Below, piece by piece: positions 36,323-45,693 of a stretch of 64,000 nt of DNA. The notes beneath the pieces are model-generated. The model was not told the origin of the DNA and did not search any database. It saw only the letters and a list, made by a program, of their open reading frames with translations. This DNA is from Legionella sp. PC997. GTDB taxonomy: Bacteria; Pseudomonadota; Gammaproteobacteria; Legionellales; Legionellaceae. The DNA lies in NCBI RefSeq assembly GCF_014109825.1, contig NZ_CP059576.1, positions 3,579,501 through 3,643,500 on the forward strand, read 5' to 3'. The number at the start of each line of letters is the position of its first letter. Position 1 is the first letter of the stretch. The translations under genes were made by a program, and so were the position numbers.

Positions 36323-38062
36323 ATGAAATTATGGATGATAGGATGTTCTCTATTTATAAGTTCCATTTGTAATGGGGCTTCTCAATATTGTTCCCCAAAT
36401 CAGCCCTGTTGGCCCCCTCAAGCACAATGGGACGAGTTCAATAAACAAGTAAATGGGCATTTACTACGCGGACAATCCCCTTTATCTCCTTGTTTTAAGA
36501 ATTCTAAGAGCCCTTCATGCCAAATGGTTCTGCATGAGTTAAAAAATCCTTATTTTATTGAGTCACAAGCTGGGGCAACCCAATCCAATGGGTGGGTCGG
36601 TGGCTGGCAAACTGCAGTGAGTTCTTATGTGGTAGCAGTGGAAAGCGCCCAAGAAATAGCTGCTGCAATTAATTTTGCACGCACGCATCGAATTAAACTT
36701 GTGGTGAAAGGCACTGGTCATGATTATCTTGGTCGCTCCAACGCACCGAACTCACTTTTAATCTGGACCCATCCCCTTCGTGAGGTCACTATTCAAGATC
36801 ATTTCATTCCACAGGGGTGTCCTGCAACCCAGACTCCCACGACTGCAGTCACGGTTGCCGCAGGCTCACGATGGATAGAGGTCTATAAAGAAGTCACTAC
36901 CCACAAAGGCCGCTACGTTCAAGGGGGAGGTTGTGCCACAGTCGGTGCTGCGGGCGGATTTATCCAAGGAGGGGGATTTGGTAGTTTTTCCAAAAAATTT
37001 GGCACCGGTGCCGCTGGTGTTTTAGAAGCCGAAATTATTACTGCAGATGGAGTCATTCGCACTGCTAATGCCTGCCAGAATCAAGATTTATTTTGGGCAT
37101 TAAAAGGTGGAGGTGGAGGTGCCTATGGCATTGTCAGTAAAATTACATTGCAAACCCATGACCTTCCCAACCTATTCGGAAAAGTTAAAGGTACGATCAC
37201 TGCGAAATCGGATGCAGCATACTTCCAACTTATTCATCATTTTATCGAGTTTTATCGTCTCAAACTCCATAATGAGCACTGGGGGGAACAAGTTGCTCTA
37301 ACCCCGGATAATAAAATGAATTTCTCGCTCGTTTTTTCGGGTTTAAGTAAAGCCGAAGTAGACAAACTTTGGCAACCATTTCTTAATTGGTTAGCAAAAA
37401 AACCCGAGCAGTACCAATTTAGCCTTCAGAGTGCAACTCGTCCTCCTAGGCACTACTGGGATTTTGATTATTTGCTTGCTAATGCACCAGAAGCTATTGT
37501 GGTTAACAAAGGAAAAAATGCGCCCCCACATGAATATTGGTGGGCATCAAATCAATCTGAAGTATCTATGTATATTAATTATTATTTATCCATGTATCTT
37601 CCGTTCACATTATTTACGGAGGAAAACGCAACAGCATTGACCAAAACACTTTTCGACGCATCGCGTTTTGTTGAACTTACACTTCATTTCAATAAAGGAT
37701 TGTCGGGTGCCCCAAAAGATGCTCTTGCACATCAAAAAAATACGTCCATGCATCCTGAAGTACTTAATGCAGCGGCTTTAGTCATTATTGCAGGGGGTCA
37801 ACAAAATACCTATGCCAATGTTGCTGGACATGAGCCGGATTTAAATAAAGCTAACGCAGCGATAAAGCAAGCCCATAAGGCTATGAAACGACTACAAACC
37901 TTAAGTCCCAACTTGAGTACTTATCCAAATGAAGCAGATTATTTTATTAAAAATTGGCAATCGGCTTTATGGGGAAGCAATTATCCTAAACTGCTGCAAA
38001 TAAAACACAAATACGATCCTCAAAATCTATTTACCTGCCATCATTGTGTGGGAAGCGAGTAA
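36323..38062 (+). CDS. Exported FAD-linked oxidase, BBE / AA7 type
   Basis: Secreted flavoprotein of 579 aa. It has a signal peptide of about 20 residues (ending SSICNGAS) and a VAO-type FAD-binding domain with VVKGTGHDYLGRSN (His for 8-alpha attachment) and GGGCATVGAAGGFIQGGGFG (Cys for 6-S attachment). The bicovalent flavin pattern is that of berberine-bridge-like and gluco/chito-oligosaccharide oxidases (CAZy AA7). The BBE C-terminal motif is present as SNYPKLLQIKHKYDPQNLF. A sugar-oxidising role is suggested by the convergent cellulase gene and is inferred. The extra cysteines at the start and end (CSPNQPCW, CHHC) suggest disulfides. Confidence 0.85.
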   Translation: MKLWMIGCSLFISSICNGASQYCSPNQPCWPPQAQWDEFNKQVNGHLLRGQSPLSPCFKNSKSPSCQMVLHELKNPYFIESQAGATQSNGWVGGWQTAVSSYVVAVESAQEIAAAINFARTHRIKLVVKGTGHDYLGRSNAPNSLLIWTHPLREVTIQDHFIPQGCPATQTPTTAVTVAAGSRWIEVYKEVTTHKGRYVQGGGCATVGAAGGFIQGGGFGSFSKKFGTGAAGVLEAEIITADGVIRTANACQNQDLFWALKGGGGGAYGIVSKITLQTHDLPNLFGKVKGTITAKSDAAYFQLIHHFIEFYRLKLHNEHWGEQVALTPDNKMNFSLVFSGLSKAEVDKLWQPFLNWLAKKPEQYQFSLQSATRPPRHYWDFDYLLANAPEAIVVNKGKNAPPHEYWWASNQSEVSMYINYYLSMYLPFTLFTEENATALTKTLFDASRFVELTLHFNKGLSGAPKDALAHQKNTSMHPEVLNAAALVIIAGGQQNTYANVAGHEPDLNKANAAIKQAHKAMKRLQTLSPNLSTYPNEADYFIKNWQSALWGSNYPKLLQIKHKYDPQNLFTCHHCVGSE

Positions 38063-38100
38063 GATTGATAGAGAATAGATTCTAGCAGGATGAAACGCCG

Positions 38101-38139
38101 CGTAACCTGGGAACATTTTGGGATGAAACCCGGGTTACG
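38101..38139. terminator. Bidirectional hairpin between oxidase and cellulase genes
   Basis: 11-bp stem CGTAACCTGGG (38101-38111) / CCCGGGTTACG (38129-38139) with one G-T pair. It lies between two convergent genes. The core resembles the REP-like hairpins at 13860 and 47239. Confidence 0.55.
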
Positions 38140-38163
38140 CTCACACTTCAGTGAGGTTACATT

Positions 38164-39588
38164 TTAAACATCATCAAAGTAATTTTTTAATGTTTGCTGT
38201 ACGTCCAAATTGAGCTCACCAGAATTAGGATCAATTGCACTTACTGTATCCCCAAGATATCCGATCGCCCAGAAGAATATATTGTTGGTTTCCATATTCG
38301 CTTGCAAATAAGGCATGAGTGCATTTGTAAAAAATGCCTTGCCCTTTGCAGTTTTCCAGGATGCCTCACCCAGAACAACTGGATAACCTGCCTTATATAA
38401 AAATCCCCACGACCAGTCGAATCGTAATTGACTTGGAGTTCCTGGGGCAGTTTCCCAGCCAGCTACCTCAGCAGGATATACATGGGGTGAGAAAACGATA
38501 TGGCTGTTTTGCGCTTGTGAATCGCCCAACAACCACTGCAATGCAGTCTGGTTTATTCCTTGACTCACTAATTCTTTTTTAAATTTATCCTTATCAAATA
38601 CGGGAACTCCAGTTTTAGCTTGTTTTTCATTGAGTAACGGCTTGAAATCTTCCCCCCAATTCCCTTTAAAAAACATCCGCTCTAAAGTGCCACATAAAGC
38701 GGGATCAGGTGAGTGACTGTATCCATTATCATTTACGATCTTCGATTTGGGGACACAAATTACAGGATTGTTTGAATCATCATTTCCTGAATCAGGCCCT
38801 TCTACAAAGAGCAACAGACTAGGATTGTTTTTCTGAATTGCATTCGCAGCTGTTGCTATGACTTTGGTCCAGGGTACTTGAGAGTCATGCATTTTAAACC
38901 AATTTAAACGATAAGGTTCATTAAAAATATCAATGCCTAACACATTGTCTAAGTTACGCTTTTTAATTTCTGTGGCTAAAAGAGAAATATCTTGTTCGTA
39001 ACGTTTCATATCATATACAGTACCATCTCGCATTGAATCGCCATAACCATGACGGTGATGGATGTCAATCATTACTCGGATGTTTTTCTTTTTTAACTCC
39101 TGTAAAACCGTCCAGAACGCTTGTTTTGGACTTACTGCTTTTTCACAAGCACTTCCATAACTTTGCCATGTTTTACAAAATAAGCCATTACCCGCGCTGG
39201 GAACCGCTTTATCTGAGAGCCACTTATTCAAATCAACCTCATGTTGATCATCATACAGAACTTCTGGTTGTATCGGTAATCTTAAGGTTTTAAAACTAAC
39301 CCCTGAGTTTTTATCTACGCCTGAACTCGGGAACTCCCATGGCTTGCTAATTAAATTCATCATTCCATAAGCTCTTGGGCTAGAACTTAATGAGGGAATT
39401 GCATAAAAAGGATTGCTCTGTAAGCCTTGAACCACATTGGTGTCTTGGAATCCAGACCATGAGAGTCCGTCAATATGAACCAGCTGACCTTTATCAGTGT
39501 AAATTTTACTTTCCCGAGTCTGGTAGGAGTGCGCATTCCATGCAAGCATTAGTAATAAACAACCTCCTAATACATTCATTTTTTTCAT
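38164..39588 (-). CDS. Exported glycoside hydrolase family 5 cellulase
   Basis: Endoglucanase-type enzyme of 474 aa. It has a signal peptide of about 21 residues (MKKMNVLGGCLLLMLAWNAHS). GH5 barrel landmarks: VHIDGLSWSGFQ, RLPIQPEVL, IDIHHRHGYGDSM, LGIDIFNEPYRLNWF with the acid/base Glu of NEP, and a late GYPVVLGEASWKT with the nucleophile Glu. The gene starts with GGAGG at 8 nt. Legionella secretes cellulase-type enzymes through its type II system, so extracellular action is likely but inferred. Confidence 0.92.
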   Translation of the reverse strand: MKKMNVLGGCLLLMLAWNAHSYQTRESKIYTDKGQLVHIDGLSWSGFQDTNVVQGLQSNPFYAIPSLSSSPRAYGMMNLISKPWEFPSSGVDKNSGVSFKTLRLPIQPEVLYDDQHEVDLNKWLSDKAVPSAGNGLFCKTWQSYGSACEKAVSPKQAFWTVLQELKKKNIRVMIDIHHRHGYGDSMRDGTVYDMKRYEQDISLLATEIKKRNLDNVLGIDIFNEPYRLNWFKMHDSQVPWTKVIATAANAIQKNNPSLLLFVEGPDSGNDDSNNPVICVPKSKIVNDNGYSHSPDPALCGTLERMFFKGNWGEDFKPLLNEKQAKTGVPVFDKDKFKKELVSQGINQTALQWLLGDSQAQNSHIVFSPHVYPAEVAGWETAPGTPSQLRFDWSWGFLYKAGYPVVLGEASWKTAKGKAFFTNALMPYLQANMETNNIFFWAIGYLGDTVSAIDPNSGELNLDVQQTLKNYFDDV

Positions 39589-39742
39589 TCACTGTACCTC
39601 CAAATTAATATGGATACTTACTTAAAAGGGGGATTATTTAATCACCGCCACATCATTTAAGACAAAAAATAGATGAGTTTTGCAAAATTTTAACAAAATA
39701 GATTGATTTCAATTGACGCCAAACAAAAGCCTGATGGGTGCA

Positions 39743-39773
39743 AACCCGAGAATCGTAATCCATTCAATTCTCG
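39743..39773. repeat. Hairpin downstream of a small exported-protein gene
   Basis: CGAGAAT (39747-39753) / ATTCTCG (39767-39773), extended by AAC/GTT across one mismatch. It lies 29 nt beyond the stop of the 39802-40296 gene on the minus strand and could terminate it. No T-run follows. Confidence 0.35.
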
Positions 39774-39801
39774 AGTTACACTGCAAACAAAAAAAGGATC
39801 A

Positions 39802-40296
39802 TTATCCTACATGGGAAAAACGGCGATCATTTTCATAAATTGACTTTTTAACCAATTCATCCATGTCCGGACTAGGTTCGCAAGACTGATAAACAACTTT
39901 TAAGGGAGAAACATCCACAGTTGATTTGGTGATATTATTTTGCAAATAACCATCTAGATTTCTAAAAGTAAGATACTTATCTGTAGCAAACTCTTGGCAT
40001 TCGGCCATAGTTTCGTCTTGGCATATTGAAAATTTAATTAAATGCTCTGCATGAAATGGTTCATGACTTTTTGAAAATACGTACTGCATATCGTACAAAA
40101 CGCTATCAGCGCCAGCACAAAAATAAGAACCGGATTGAAAAGTGTTATTTTCGAATACATCACTACGAATAAAACGGCCTTCTCCAGGTTGCAAACCCGC
40201 GAGAGTTACTTTATGAGTTGCTATTTCTTTAGGATTGTCTGCAAAAGCATAACCAGTTAAAACCAAACCCAATAATACCGAGGCTACTTTCATCAT
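39802..40296 (-). CDS. Small exported protein of unknown function
   Basis: 164 aa with a signal peptide (MMKVASVLLGLVLTGYAFA, cleavage near residue 19). The mature part has four cysteines (SYFCAG, SICQDE, AECQEF, QSCEPS), consistent with two disulfides. No enzymatic motif or known family recognised. AGGAG stands 10 nt before the start. It is a single gene upstream of, and in the same direction as, the cellulase, but 213 nt separates them and a hairpin lies between. Confidence 0.75.
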   Translation of the reverse strand: MMKVASVLLGLVLTGYAFADNPKEIATHKVTLAGLQPGEGRFIRSDVFENNTFQSGSYFCAGADSVLYDMQYVFSKSHEPFHAEHLIKFSICQDETMAECQEFATDKYLTFRNLDGYLQNNITKSTVDVSPLKVVYQSCEPSPDMDELVKKSIYENDRRFSHVG

Positions 40297-40656
40297 TCTG
40301 TTTTAACTCCTAATTTTGAAATAAATATTCTCTGTAATGATTTTATTCTCCCTTAAACCAATACAAAGAACAGGAAAACAAGAGTTATTGTCTAAAAATA
40401 AAACACCAACTCTGATTAATTTCAGTCCGTCATTATACCCCATTTCATACGAATAGTGTAAAAATTTATAAATTAATTCGCATTTTGCTCGAAAACAGTC
40501 TATGGAAATGAGGCTGGAATTGATGAGCTATCAATACATTAAATGCAAAGTCTCTCTCGGGAAGAAGATAATTTTTGCTCTCTTTGTCTTTTTTATTAAC
40601 CGAATAAAAATTATTTTGTTACAATGCCTAAATTAAATCTAGATGCGTGTTAATGA
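40297..40656. other. 360-bp AT-rich intergenic region
   Basis: Between divergent genes. Upstream of the plus-strand gene is a TACAAT (40620-40625) that can serve as -10, with only a weak -35 (TTAACC, 40596-40601, 18-nt spacer). No PmrA-type (TTAATATT pair) or CpxR-type box was recognised. No coding frame. Confidence 0.5.
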
Positions 40657-41448
40657 ATGTCTAAAAAATTAATCCAAAATTTCAGAACTGCATTAATACA
40701 TTATTTGAAAAATCCATATGATGAGAAGAATAAAAAAAATTTAACCGAATCGGCTTTCGCTATATATGATTATGCTGCGAAATTGAATAATAGCATGGAA
40801 CCCGATAAATATATGACATCTATCGATGAAATGGTCAAAGTGGCAGTTCGGGGAATCAAAGTACATCCTTTCCTTGCAGAAGTATTGGATTCGTTTTCTC
40901 GTGAATTAGGGATGTTGGATCAGAAGCATAAAGCATATGCATTTCATGTCCTCACCATCACTTATAACTGGTATTTGAGAGAGCGTGTAATTGATCCGGA
41001 ACAACTCGCTCGGAAAAAATTAGCAACAATCAAGAAAACAATCCAACAATTAAAAGTTGCTAACAATCCTTATGTTGAAGAATTAGAAGCTGCACTAACT
41101 CAACTAACCACATTAGTTAAGCAGTATTTTAAATTAACACCGGAGAAGCAATTACACGAGCATTCGGCCCTTGAAGAACGACTCAATTTTATTTGTGCGG
41201 AGCATCGAGCCGCCATTACTAGTGATGTTCGAGTTAAATTTGCTTTTTACAGTTTCCTTTCCCTAATTTTTAGTATTTTTGATGTATTGGGATTTTCTCT
41301 TGCTGCCGAATGCAAAAAAACAAATAGCTTTTTCCAAGAGGCTTCATTAACTCCCCAAAATACCCTATCCGATTTTAGAATCCCCTTTATTAAAGTTAAA
41401 GATAATTTTGAGGATGAAGAGCAATTACTTATTTTTGGTATCTCATAA
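40657..41448 (+). CDS. Helical protein of unknown function
   Basis: 263 aa, unrecognised. Predicted helical from composition: N-terminal repeat-like stretches (NFRTALIHYLKNPYDE, AIYDYAAKLNN), a coiled-coil-like middle (ATIKKTIQQLKVANNPYVEELEA), and a moderately hydrophobic segment near residues 206-222 (FAFYSFLSLIFSIFDVL). An acidic patch lies near the C terminus (KDNFEDEEQLLIFGIS), which is compatible with an E-block-like Dot/Icm signal. No signal peptide and no clear ribosome-binding site. It converges with a second effector-like gene 5 nt away. Confidence 0.65.
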   Translation: MSKKLIQNFRTALIHYLKNPYDEKNKKNLTESAFAIYDYAAKLNNSMEPDKYMTSIDEMVKVAVRGIKVHPFLAEVLDSFSRELGMLDQKHKAYAFHVLTITYNWYLRERVIDPEQLARKKLATIKKTIQQLKVANNPYVEELEAALTQLTTLVKQYFKLTPEKQLHEHSALEERLNFICAEHRAAITSDVRVKFAFYSFLSLIFSIFDVLGFSLAAECKKTNSFFQEASLTPQNTLSDFRIPFIKVKDNFEDEEQLLIFGIS

Positions 41449-41453
41449 AATTA

Positions 41454-43178
41454 TTAGAGGCCTGTTTTCAGATCGTCCTCACTTTCAAGACCCTCAACTA
41501 TAGTGGAATCGGGTGCCGCATGAAGATGATGTTTTCCGGTGGGGTTTTTTAAAATTTTATGCGTGGGATGAGGCGATTTTCGTTCAATTTCTTCAAAATT
41601 AAATTTGTTTACCAACCCATCTGTCTCGGAGTAATGGATTTCTATGGGAATTGGTTTTTGGACATGCTCTTCCGTTAAATATCGTGTTAAATTTTTAAAA
41701 GCGCTCGCTACAAAAGAGATAAAATCAGAAAACGACGAAAGCGCAGAAGCACCACCTTCTCGCCTTATCCCTCTTTGCCCTATAAGATGAGCATGTTCAT
41801 CTTTATCGCTCGGATTCGATCTAATCGTTGGTAGATTACCGATAATTTGCAACAGTGGATTTTTCATAGCTGCTGGGGCTATTAACTGAATTTTCTTTAT
41901 CTTATCTTTAGGCATATTTGCAGGTGGATTATCATTAAGTTCATGGATCATTTTTAATGCATTAGCAATAACAGCACCTCCTAAGCTGTGGCCTAATAAG
42001 ATTATTTCATCCACATTGGGATCTAAATAGGCCTTTTCTAACATACTATAAAAATCTAATTGCATTTGTTTTATATTTAAATCCTCTTTCCCACGAGCTT
42101 CGTCAAAAGCAGCCCCCGACTGGTCATAACTTTTGACTGTGTACCCTTTTCTGACATATTGGTTAGCAACCACATTAAAAGTATTTACGCTGTCTTGTAA
42201 TCCATGGACAGCTAAAACCAATTTCTTGCTAGGTTCATTTTTCGTAGAATCAGACCACGTTTTTATTTGTAACGTTCTTTTATCTTTCTCAGGGTTATAT
42301 TCCTTAAATTTTTCGGGATGCTTTGCAGCGAAATCGATAATAGCCTGCTCTATATAATTCTCAAATCGGCTTGAAAAACCTCTCTTAAAACTTGATGATA
42401 AGAAATGGCTGGCAATCTCTTTAACCGCATCATCAATATGATGTGGTGGTATTACTTGATTCTCTTGATATTTAGCTAATATAACTCTGATTGCTTGAAG
42501 ATCGCGTGCCCTGTTCTCATTAGGTTTAGGATTTAAATCTTCATATCGCTTACACGCATATTCTATTACTTTGGCAAAATCATATTCTATGCTTTCTGTA
42601 CTATAGCTAGCATAGGGCTCTAATGCGCTAAAAGCCTTGTGCATTGTTTTATTTATTTCTTCGTTCGCCTTAGCTTCTTTTGACTTTCCTTTAGCAATAA
42701 CAAAAGGGGCTAAGCAAGTATGCCAATCTGTAGTATTGGAATAGTTTCCTTGAGGAGTTTCTTTTGCTTTTTCTACTAAGGATGAAATTATTTTATTTAT
42801 TTCTTCTGGATTAATTTTTATAATTTTTTTTGAAATTAAACTGGTTAATGCCAGCTTACATGCTTCTACTAAAGCGGCATCCTTTCTGGATTCGACAACT
42901 AGGGCATCTAATCTTTCTTGGTATAAAAGAAGGGCAGCCCTATTGTAATTAATAAAATCAGGATTGTTCTTAGTAAATATTTGATACGCCTTTAGGCTTT
43001 TAGGTTTTTTGGGGAACTTTTCATGGCTATTTTTGTATTTTTTTTCGCAATAGACAGCAAAAGCTTCATCTAGATAGCTTAATTTAAGCGCTTCCGGATT
43101 AGAAACATTTTTCTCATGATTAAGGTTTTGAACTTTAGAACTTAATGTTGTATATATGTTTTTATAGCTATTACCCAT
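41454..43178 (-). CDS. Alpha/beta hydrolase with long helical N-terminal region, candidate effector
   Basis: 574 aa in two parts. Residues 1-300 are helical and unlike anything I recognise. Residues about 317-570 are an alpha/beta hydrolase: oxyanion-side VLAVHGLQDS, nucleophile elbow GHSLGG with Ser398, late Asp in HYSETDGLV and a His in GKHHLHAAP. A lipase, esterase or thioesterase activity is plausible; substrate unknown. The C-terminal tail EGLESEDDLKTGL is acid-rich like Dot/Icm E-block signals. No signal peptide. It ends 5 nt from the convergent neighbour. Confidence 0.8.
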   Translation of the reverse strand: MGNSYKNIYTTLSSKVQNLNHEKNVSNPEALKLSYLDEAFAVYCEKKYKNSHEKFPKKPKSLKAYQIFTKNNPDFINYNRAALLLYQERLDALVVESRKDAALVEACKLALTSLISKKIIKINPEEINKIISSLVEKAKETPQGNYSNTTDWHTCLAPFVIAKGKSKEAKANEEINKTMHKAFSALEPYASYSTESIEYDFAKVIEYACKRYEDLNPKPNENRARDLQAIRVILAKYQENQVIPPHHIDDAVKEIASHFLSSSFKRGFSSRFENYIEQAIIDFAAKHPEKFKEYNPEKDKRTLQIKTWSDSTKNEPSKKLVLAVHGLQDSVNTFNVVANQYVRKGYTVKSYDQSGAAFDEARGKEDLNIKQMQLDFYSMLEKAYLDPNVDEIILLGHSLGGAVIANALKMIHELNDNPPANMPKDKIKKIQLIAPAAMKNPLLQIIGNLPTIRSNPSDKDEHAHLIGQRGIRREGGASALSSFSDFISFVASAFKNLTRYLTEEHVQKPIPIEIHYSETDGLVNKFNFEEIERKSPHPTHKILKNPTGKHHLHAAPDSTIVEGLESEDDLKTGL

Positions 43179-43518
43179 TCATATCTCACTCAAAAATATT
43201 TGTTCTGATATGTATTTTAAGTTCTTCCACGGCGTAGTTTTTATTCATATCGTATAAATATTATACCACAAATTACGCTGCTTGAATTTTTATCGCTTCA
43301 TTGATACCGCACCGATTTTAATGAATTATTGGACTGCAACAGTGGTCAACTCATTACCATTATGACAAGTAAATAATAACTATTTGATTTCACGCCAAAA
43401 AAGGCTTTGCTATTAAAAAAAAATGGGTTATAACTCTCTCTTACCTGAATCAAGGATTGACAGGTATCTAGGATGGGTCAGCATGATGCTGAATATTATT
43501 TTTTCATGGAGTGAGAAA
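43179..43518. other. 340-bp intergenic region upstream of the XRE-type gene
   Basis: AT-rich, between divergent genes. It has a perfect -35 (TTGACA, 43457-43462) without a good -10 at normal spacing, and the palindrome CAGCATGATGCTG at 43479-43491. The open frame from the ATG at 43423 runs through this DNA into the regulator but lacks a ribosome-binding site. Confidence 0.5.
43479..43491. promoter_or_regulatory. Palindrome, possible operator of the XRE-type regulator
   Basis: CAGCAT-G-ATGCTG, a 6-1-6 inverted repeat, 27 nt before the chosen start and 16 nt after a consensus -35, where a repressor would block the promoter. Autoregulation is inferred. Confidence 0.4.
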
Positions 43519-43782
43519 ATGAACAGTAAAGTATTTTCGCAACGCTTCAATCGCGAGTTGGCTTCATTGGACTTTCCAGAGGAATTAACTGAAAAAGTCA
43601 AAGCCGTAGCTAAGGTATTTGGAATTTCACGTCATTTAGCAAACTCTTTAATCTTTGGTCACATACTTCCAGCAACCGAACAACTTAACCGAATCGCTGA
43701 GATTTTAGAAGTTTGTCCCAAATGGTTATGTGGGGCAACCGACCGAAAAAAAACTTATCACGCTCGTGAAACTACAGAATGA
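43519..43782 (+). CDS. Small XRE-type helix-turn-helix protein
   Basis: 87 aa. The C-terminal two thirds fit a lambda-repressor-like HTH: FGISRHLANSLIFGHILP, then LNRIAEILEVCPKWLCGATD (family: ..lgvs...is.i..G...P....l..iA..l.v....Ll.G). The N-terminal helix is less typical. The start at 43519 is chosen because ATGGAGTGAG gives GGAG about 8 nt upstream; the 119-codon reading from 43423 would include intergenic-type sequence. Stands before the RMD1-family gene, with 137 nt between. Confidence 0.75.
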   Translation: MNSKVFSQRFNRELASLDFPEELTEKVKAVAKVFGISRHLANSLIFGHILPATEQLNRIAEILEVCPKWLCGATDRKKTYHARETTE

Positions 43783-43919
43783 TGTATAATAGTTAAAGTT
43801 GAGATAATTATTATATATTTGTAAAATGCTGTATCTGATCTTAGAGTCGATTATTGGATACAGCATATGTATCTATTTTCATCATTGAATATAGCTTTTA
43901 TTCGCGGGTTATTACCATC

Positions 43920-44726
43920 ATGGAATGCTTAAGTTTTTGTATTGCCAAATCAATTGATTTATCACGTGTTGACAATCATTTTAAAAATGCTTCGACTGAC
44001 TTTACCTCATTGAAAACTCGAGATGTCCTAAAGTTAAGTGCAAATCACAATAAAGACCACACTATATTCATTTTTAAAAATGGCACGGTGGTTTCCTGGG
44101 GAATCAAACGTTATCAAATTAATGATTATCTAAGTACCATTAAGCTATTGGTTGATAAACCGGTCACTCTTTTGGTACATGATGAATTTCATTATCAATT
44201 CCGTGATAAAACTACGATAGAGCCACATGATTTTTTTGATGTGGATTGCTTGACTATAGAGGATGAAAGCGATGAGCTCAAACTCAGTCTCTCTTATGGG
44301 TTTTCTCAATCAGTAAAATTACAATATTTTGAAACAATTATTGATGCGCTAATTGAAAAATACAACCCTATGATACAAAGCCTTTCGCATACTGGTGAAA
44401 TGGAAATTAGCCGTACTCAAATACAACAAATAATTGGGGAGATCCTGGGTGCTAAAAGTGAAATGAATCTAATTAGTAATTTCCTTTATCATCCCAAATA
44501 CTTCTGGCAACATCCAACTTTAGAAGAACACTTCACTATGTTGGAACGTTACCTACACATTCAAAGACGTGTCAATGCAATTAATCATCGACTCGATACA
44601 CTCAATGAAATTTTTGATATGTTTAATGGTTATCTCGACAATCGACATGGCCATAATTTGGAGATTATTATTATCGTTTTAATTATTTTGGAAATTATCG
44701 TTGCCGTTTTAAACCTACATTTTTAA
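43920..44726 (+). CDS. RMD1/DUF155 family membrane protein
   Basis: 268 aa. The family is known in eukaryotes (yeast Rmd1, human RMND1, a mitochondrial inner-membrane protein) and in scattered bacteria. Family features: an N-terminal beta-rich part (TIFIFKNGTVVSWGIK), the helical core with NFLYHPKYFWQHPTLEEHF and RRVNAINHRLDTLNEIFDM, and a C-terminal hydrophobic anchor (LEIIIIVLIILEIIVAVLNL). An upstream in-frame TTG at 43854 would add 22 residues; the ATG at 43920 starts MECLSFCIAKSID, nearer the conserved part. No strong ribosome-binding site at either. Function in bacteria unknown. Confidence 0.82.
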   Translation: MECLSFCIAKSIDLSRVDNHFKNASTDFTSLKTRDVLKLSANHNKDHTIFIFKNGTVVSWGIKRYQINDYLSTIKLLVDKPVTLLVHDEFHYQFRDKTTIEPHDFFDVDCLTIEDESDELKLSLSYGFSQSVKLQYFETIIDALIEKYNPMIQSLSHTGEMEISRTQIQQIIGEILGAKSEMNLISNFLYHPKYFWQHPTLEEHFTMLERYLHIQRRVNAINHRLDTLNEIFDMFNGYLDNRHGHNLEIIIIVLIILEIIVAVLNLHF

Positions 44727-44805
44727 TAAATTAGCCTTTAATTAGAGCAAATTAACCCAAAACAAGCTATTCTTAACAAAAACGAATAATAATTTATTAT
44801 TAATT

Positions 44806-45693
44806 ATGCTTAGTAAAACAAATCAACTTAATAAAGATCAGCTCAAAGATCTAGAATACTTAAAAACCGTTTGCAAAAAAAATGACGGGAGTGTGCCTAA
44901 TTTGTACACTCATTTGCTCATGCAAAAAAGAAATTTGCCTACACTCGTCCTGAAGTATGACAGAAAAAAATTGATTGGCTTTCTAAGTGTTTTTTTCTTT
45001 TACGAAGATGCAGTTGAAGTTTCTCTAATGGTTCACCCGAAGTATCGTCGGAAAGGCATTGCCAAAAAATTGCTTCACAATATATTACCGCTAGTGCAAG
45101 AACAAGGTTTTCAAAAATTGATTTTTTCTAGTCCTGCACATATCAATAGTTCGTGGTTATCTGAGCTTGGTTTTTCATATTTGCATAGTGAATACTATAT
45201 GGAGCGGCATGATTTAAATCCATTGCTGGATTACAAAAAAAATCTAACATACCGCACTGCTACAGAGAAAGATATTCCATTGCTTTGCGTCTTAGATGAA
45301 GCGTGTTTCTTCAAAACCCAGGCAGAGTTAGTTCCTCGTTTTGAACACATCCTAGGAGACAGAACTTATCAAATAATTTTGGCCTTTGAAGACAATCATC
45401 TTGTAGGAAAAGCACACATACGCTGGGAAAACCATGGCGCAACCCTTTCTGATATCGCCGTTTTACCCATTCGACAAGGGAAAGGATTAGGGACAGCCTT
45501 GATTTCTCACTGCATCAATTATGCTCTAAGTGAAGGAAAACCTGATCTCAATCTGGATGTCGAAACGCACAATCAAAAAGCGCTTAATCTATATACCCGT
45601 CTCGGTTTCCTAACTCAAAACTCATGTGATTACTGGGAAATTAACCTCTACGATTTGCAAAAACGAATTAAACCAAAACAAAAACTTGGATAA
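44806..45693 (+). CDS. Tandem GNAT acetyltransferase
   Basis: 295 aa with two GNAT domains. Domain 1 (about 1-145) has the acetyl-CoA loop VSLMVHPKYRRKGIAKKLL. Domain 2 (about 155-285) has LSDIAVLPIRQGKGLGTALI and the following NLDVETHNQKALNLYTRLGF. Both loops keep the R/Q-x-x-G-x-G/A signature, so both may bind CoA. Substrate unknown. Stands alone between the RMD1-type gene and a promoter-bearing gap. Confidence 0.88.
   Translation: MLSKTNQLNKDQLKDLEYLKTVCKKNDGSVPNLYTHLLMQKRNLPTLVLKYDRKKLIGFLSVFFFYEDAVEVSLMVHPKYRRKGIAKKLLHNILPLVQEQGFQKLIFSSPAHINSSWLSELGFSYLHSEYYMERHDLNPLLDYKKNLTYRTATEKDIPLLCVLDEACFFKTQAELVPRFEHILGDRTYQIILAFEDNHLVGKAHIRWENHGATLSDIAVLPIRQGKGLGTALISHCINYALSEGKPDLNLDVETHNQKALNLYTRLGFLTQNSCDYWEINLYDLQKRIKPKQKLG

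Noticed and set aside
43423-43518. N-terminal 32 codons extending the XRE-type gene upstream
   Set aside because: No ribosome-binding site at the upstream ATG, and the segment would run across the -35 and palindrome; the ATG at 43519 has GGAG at good spacing.
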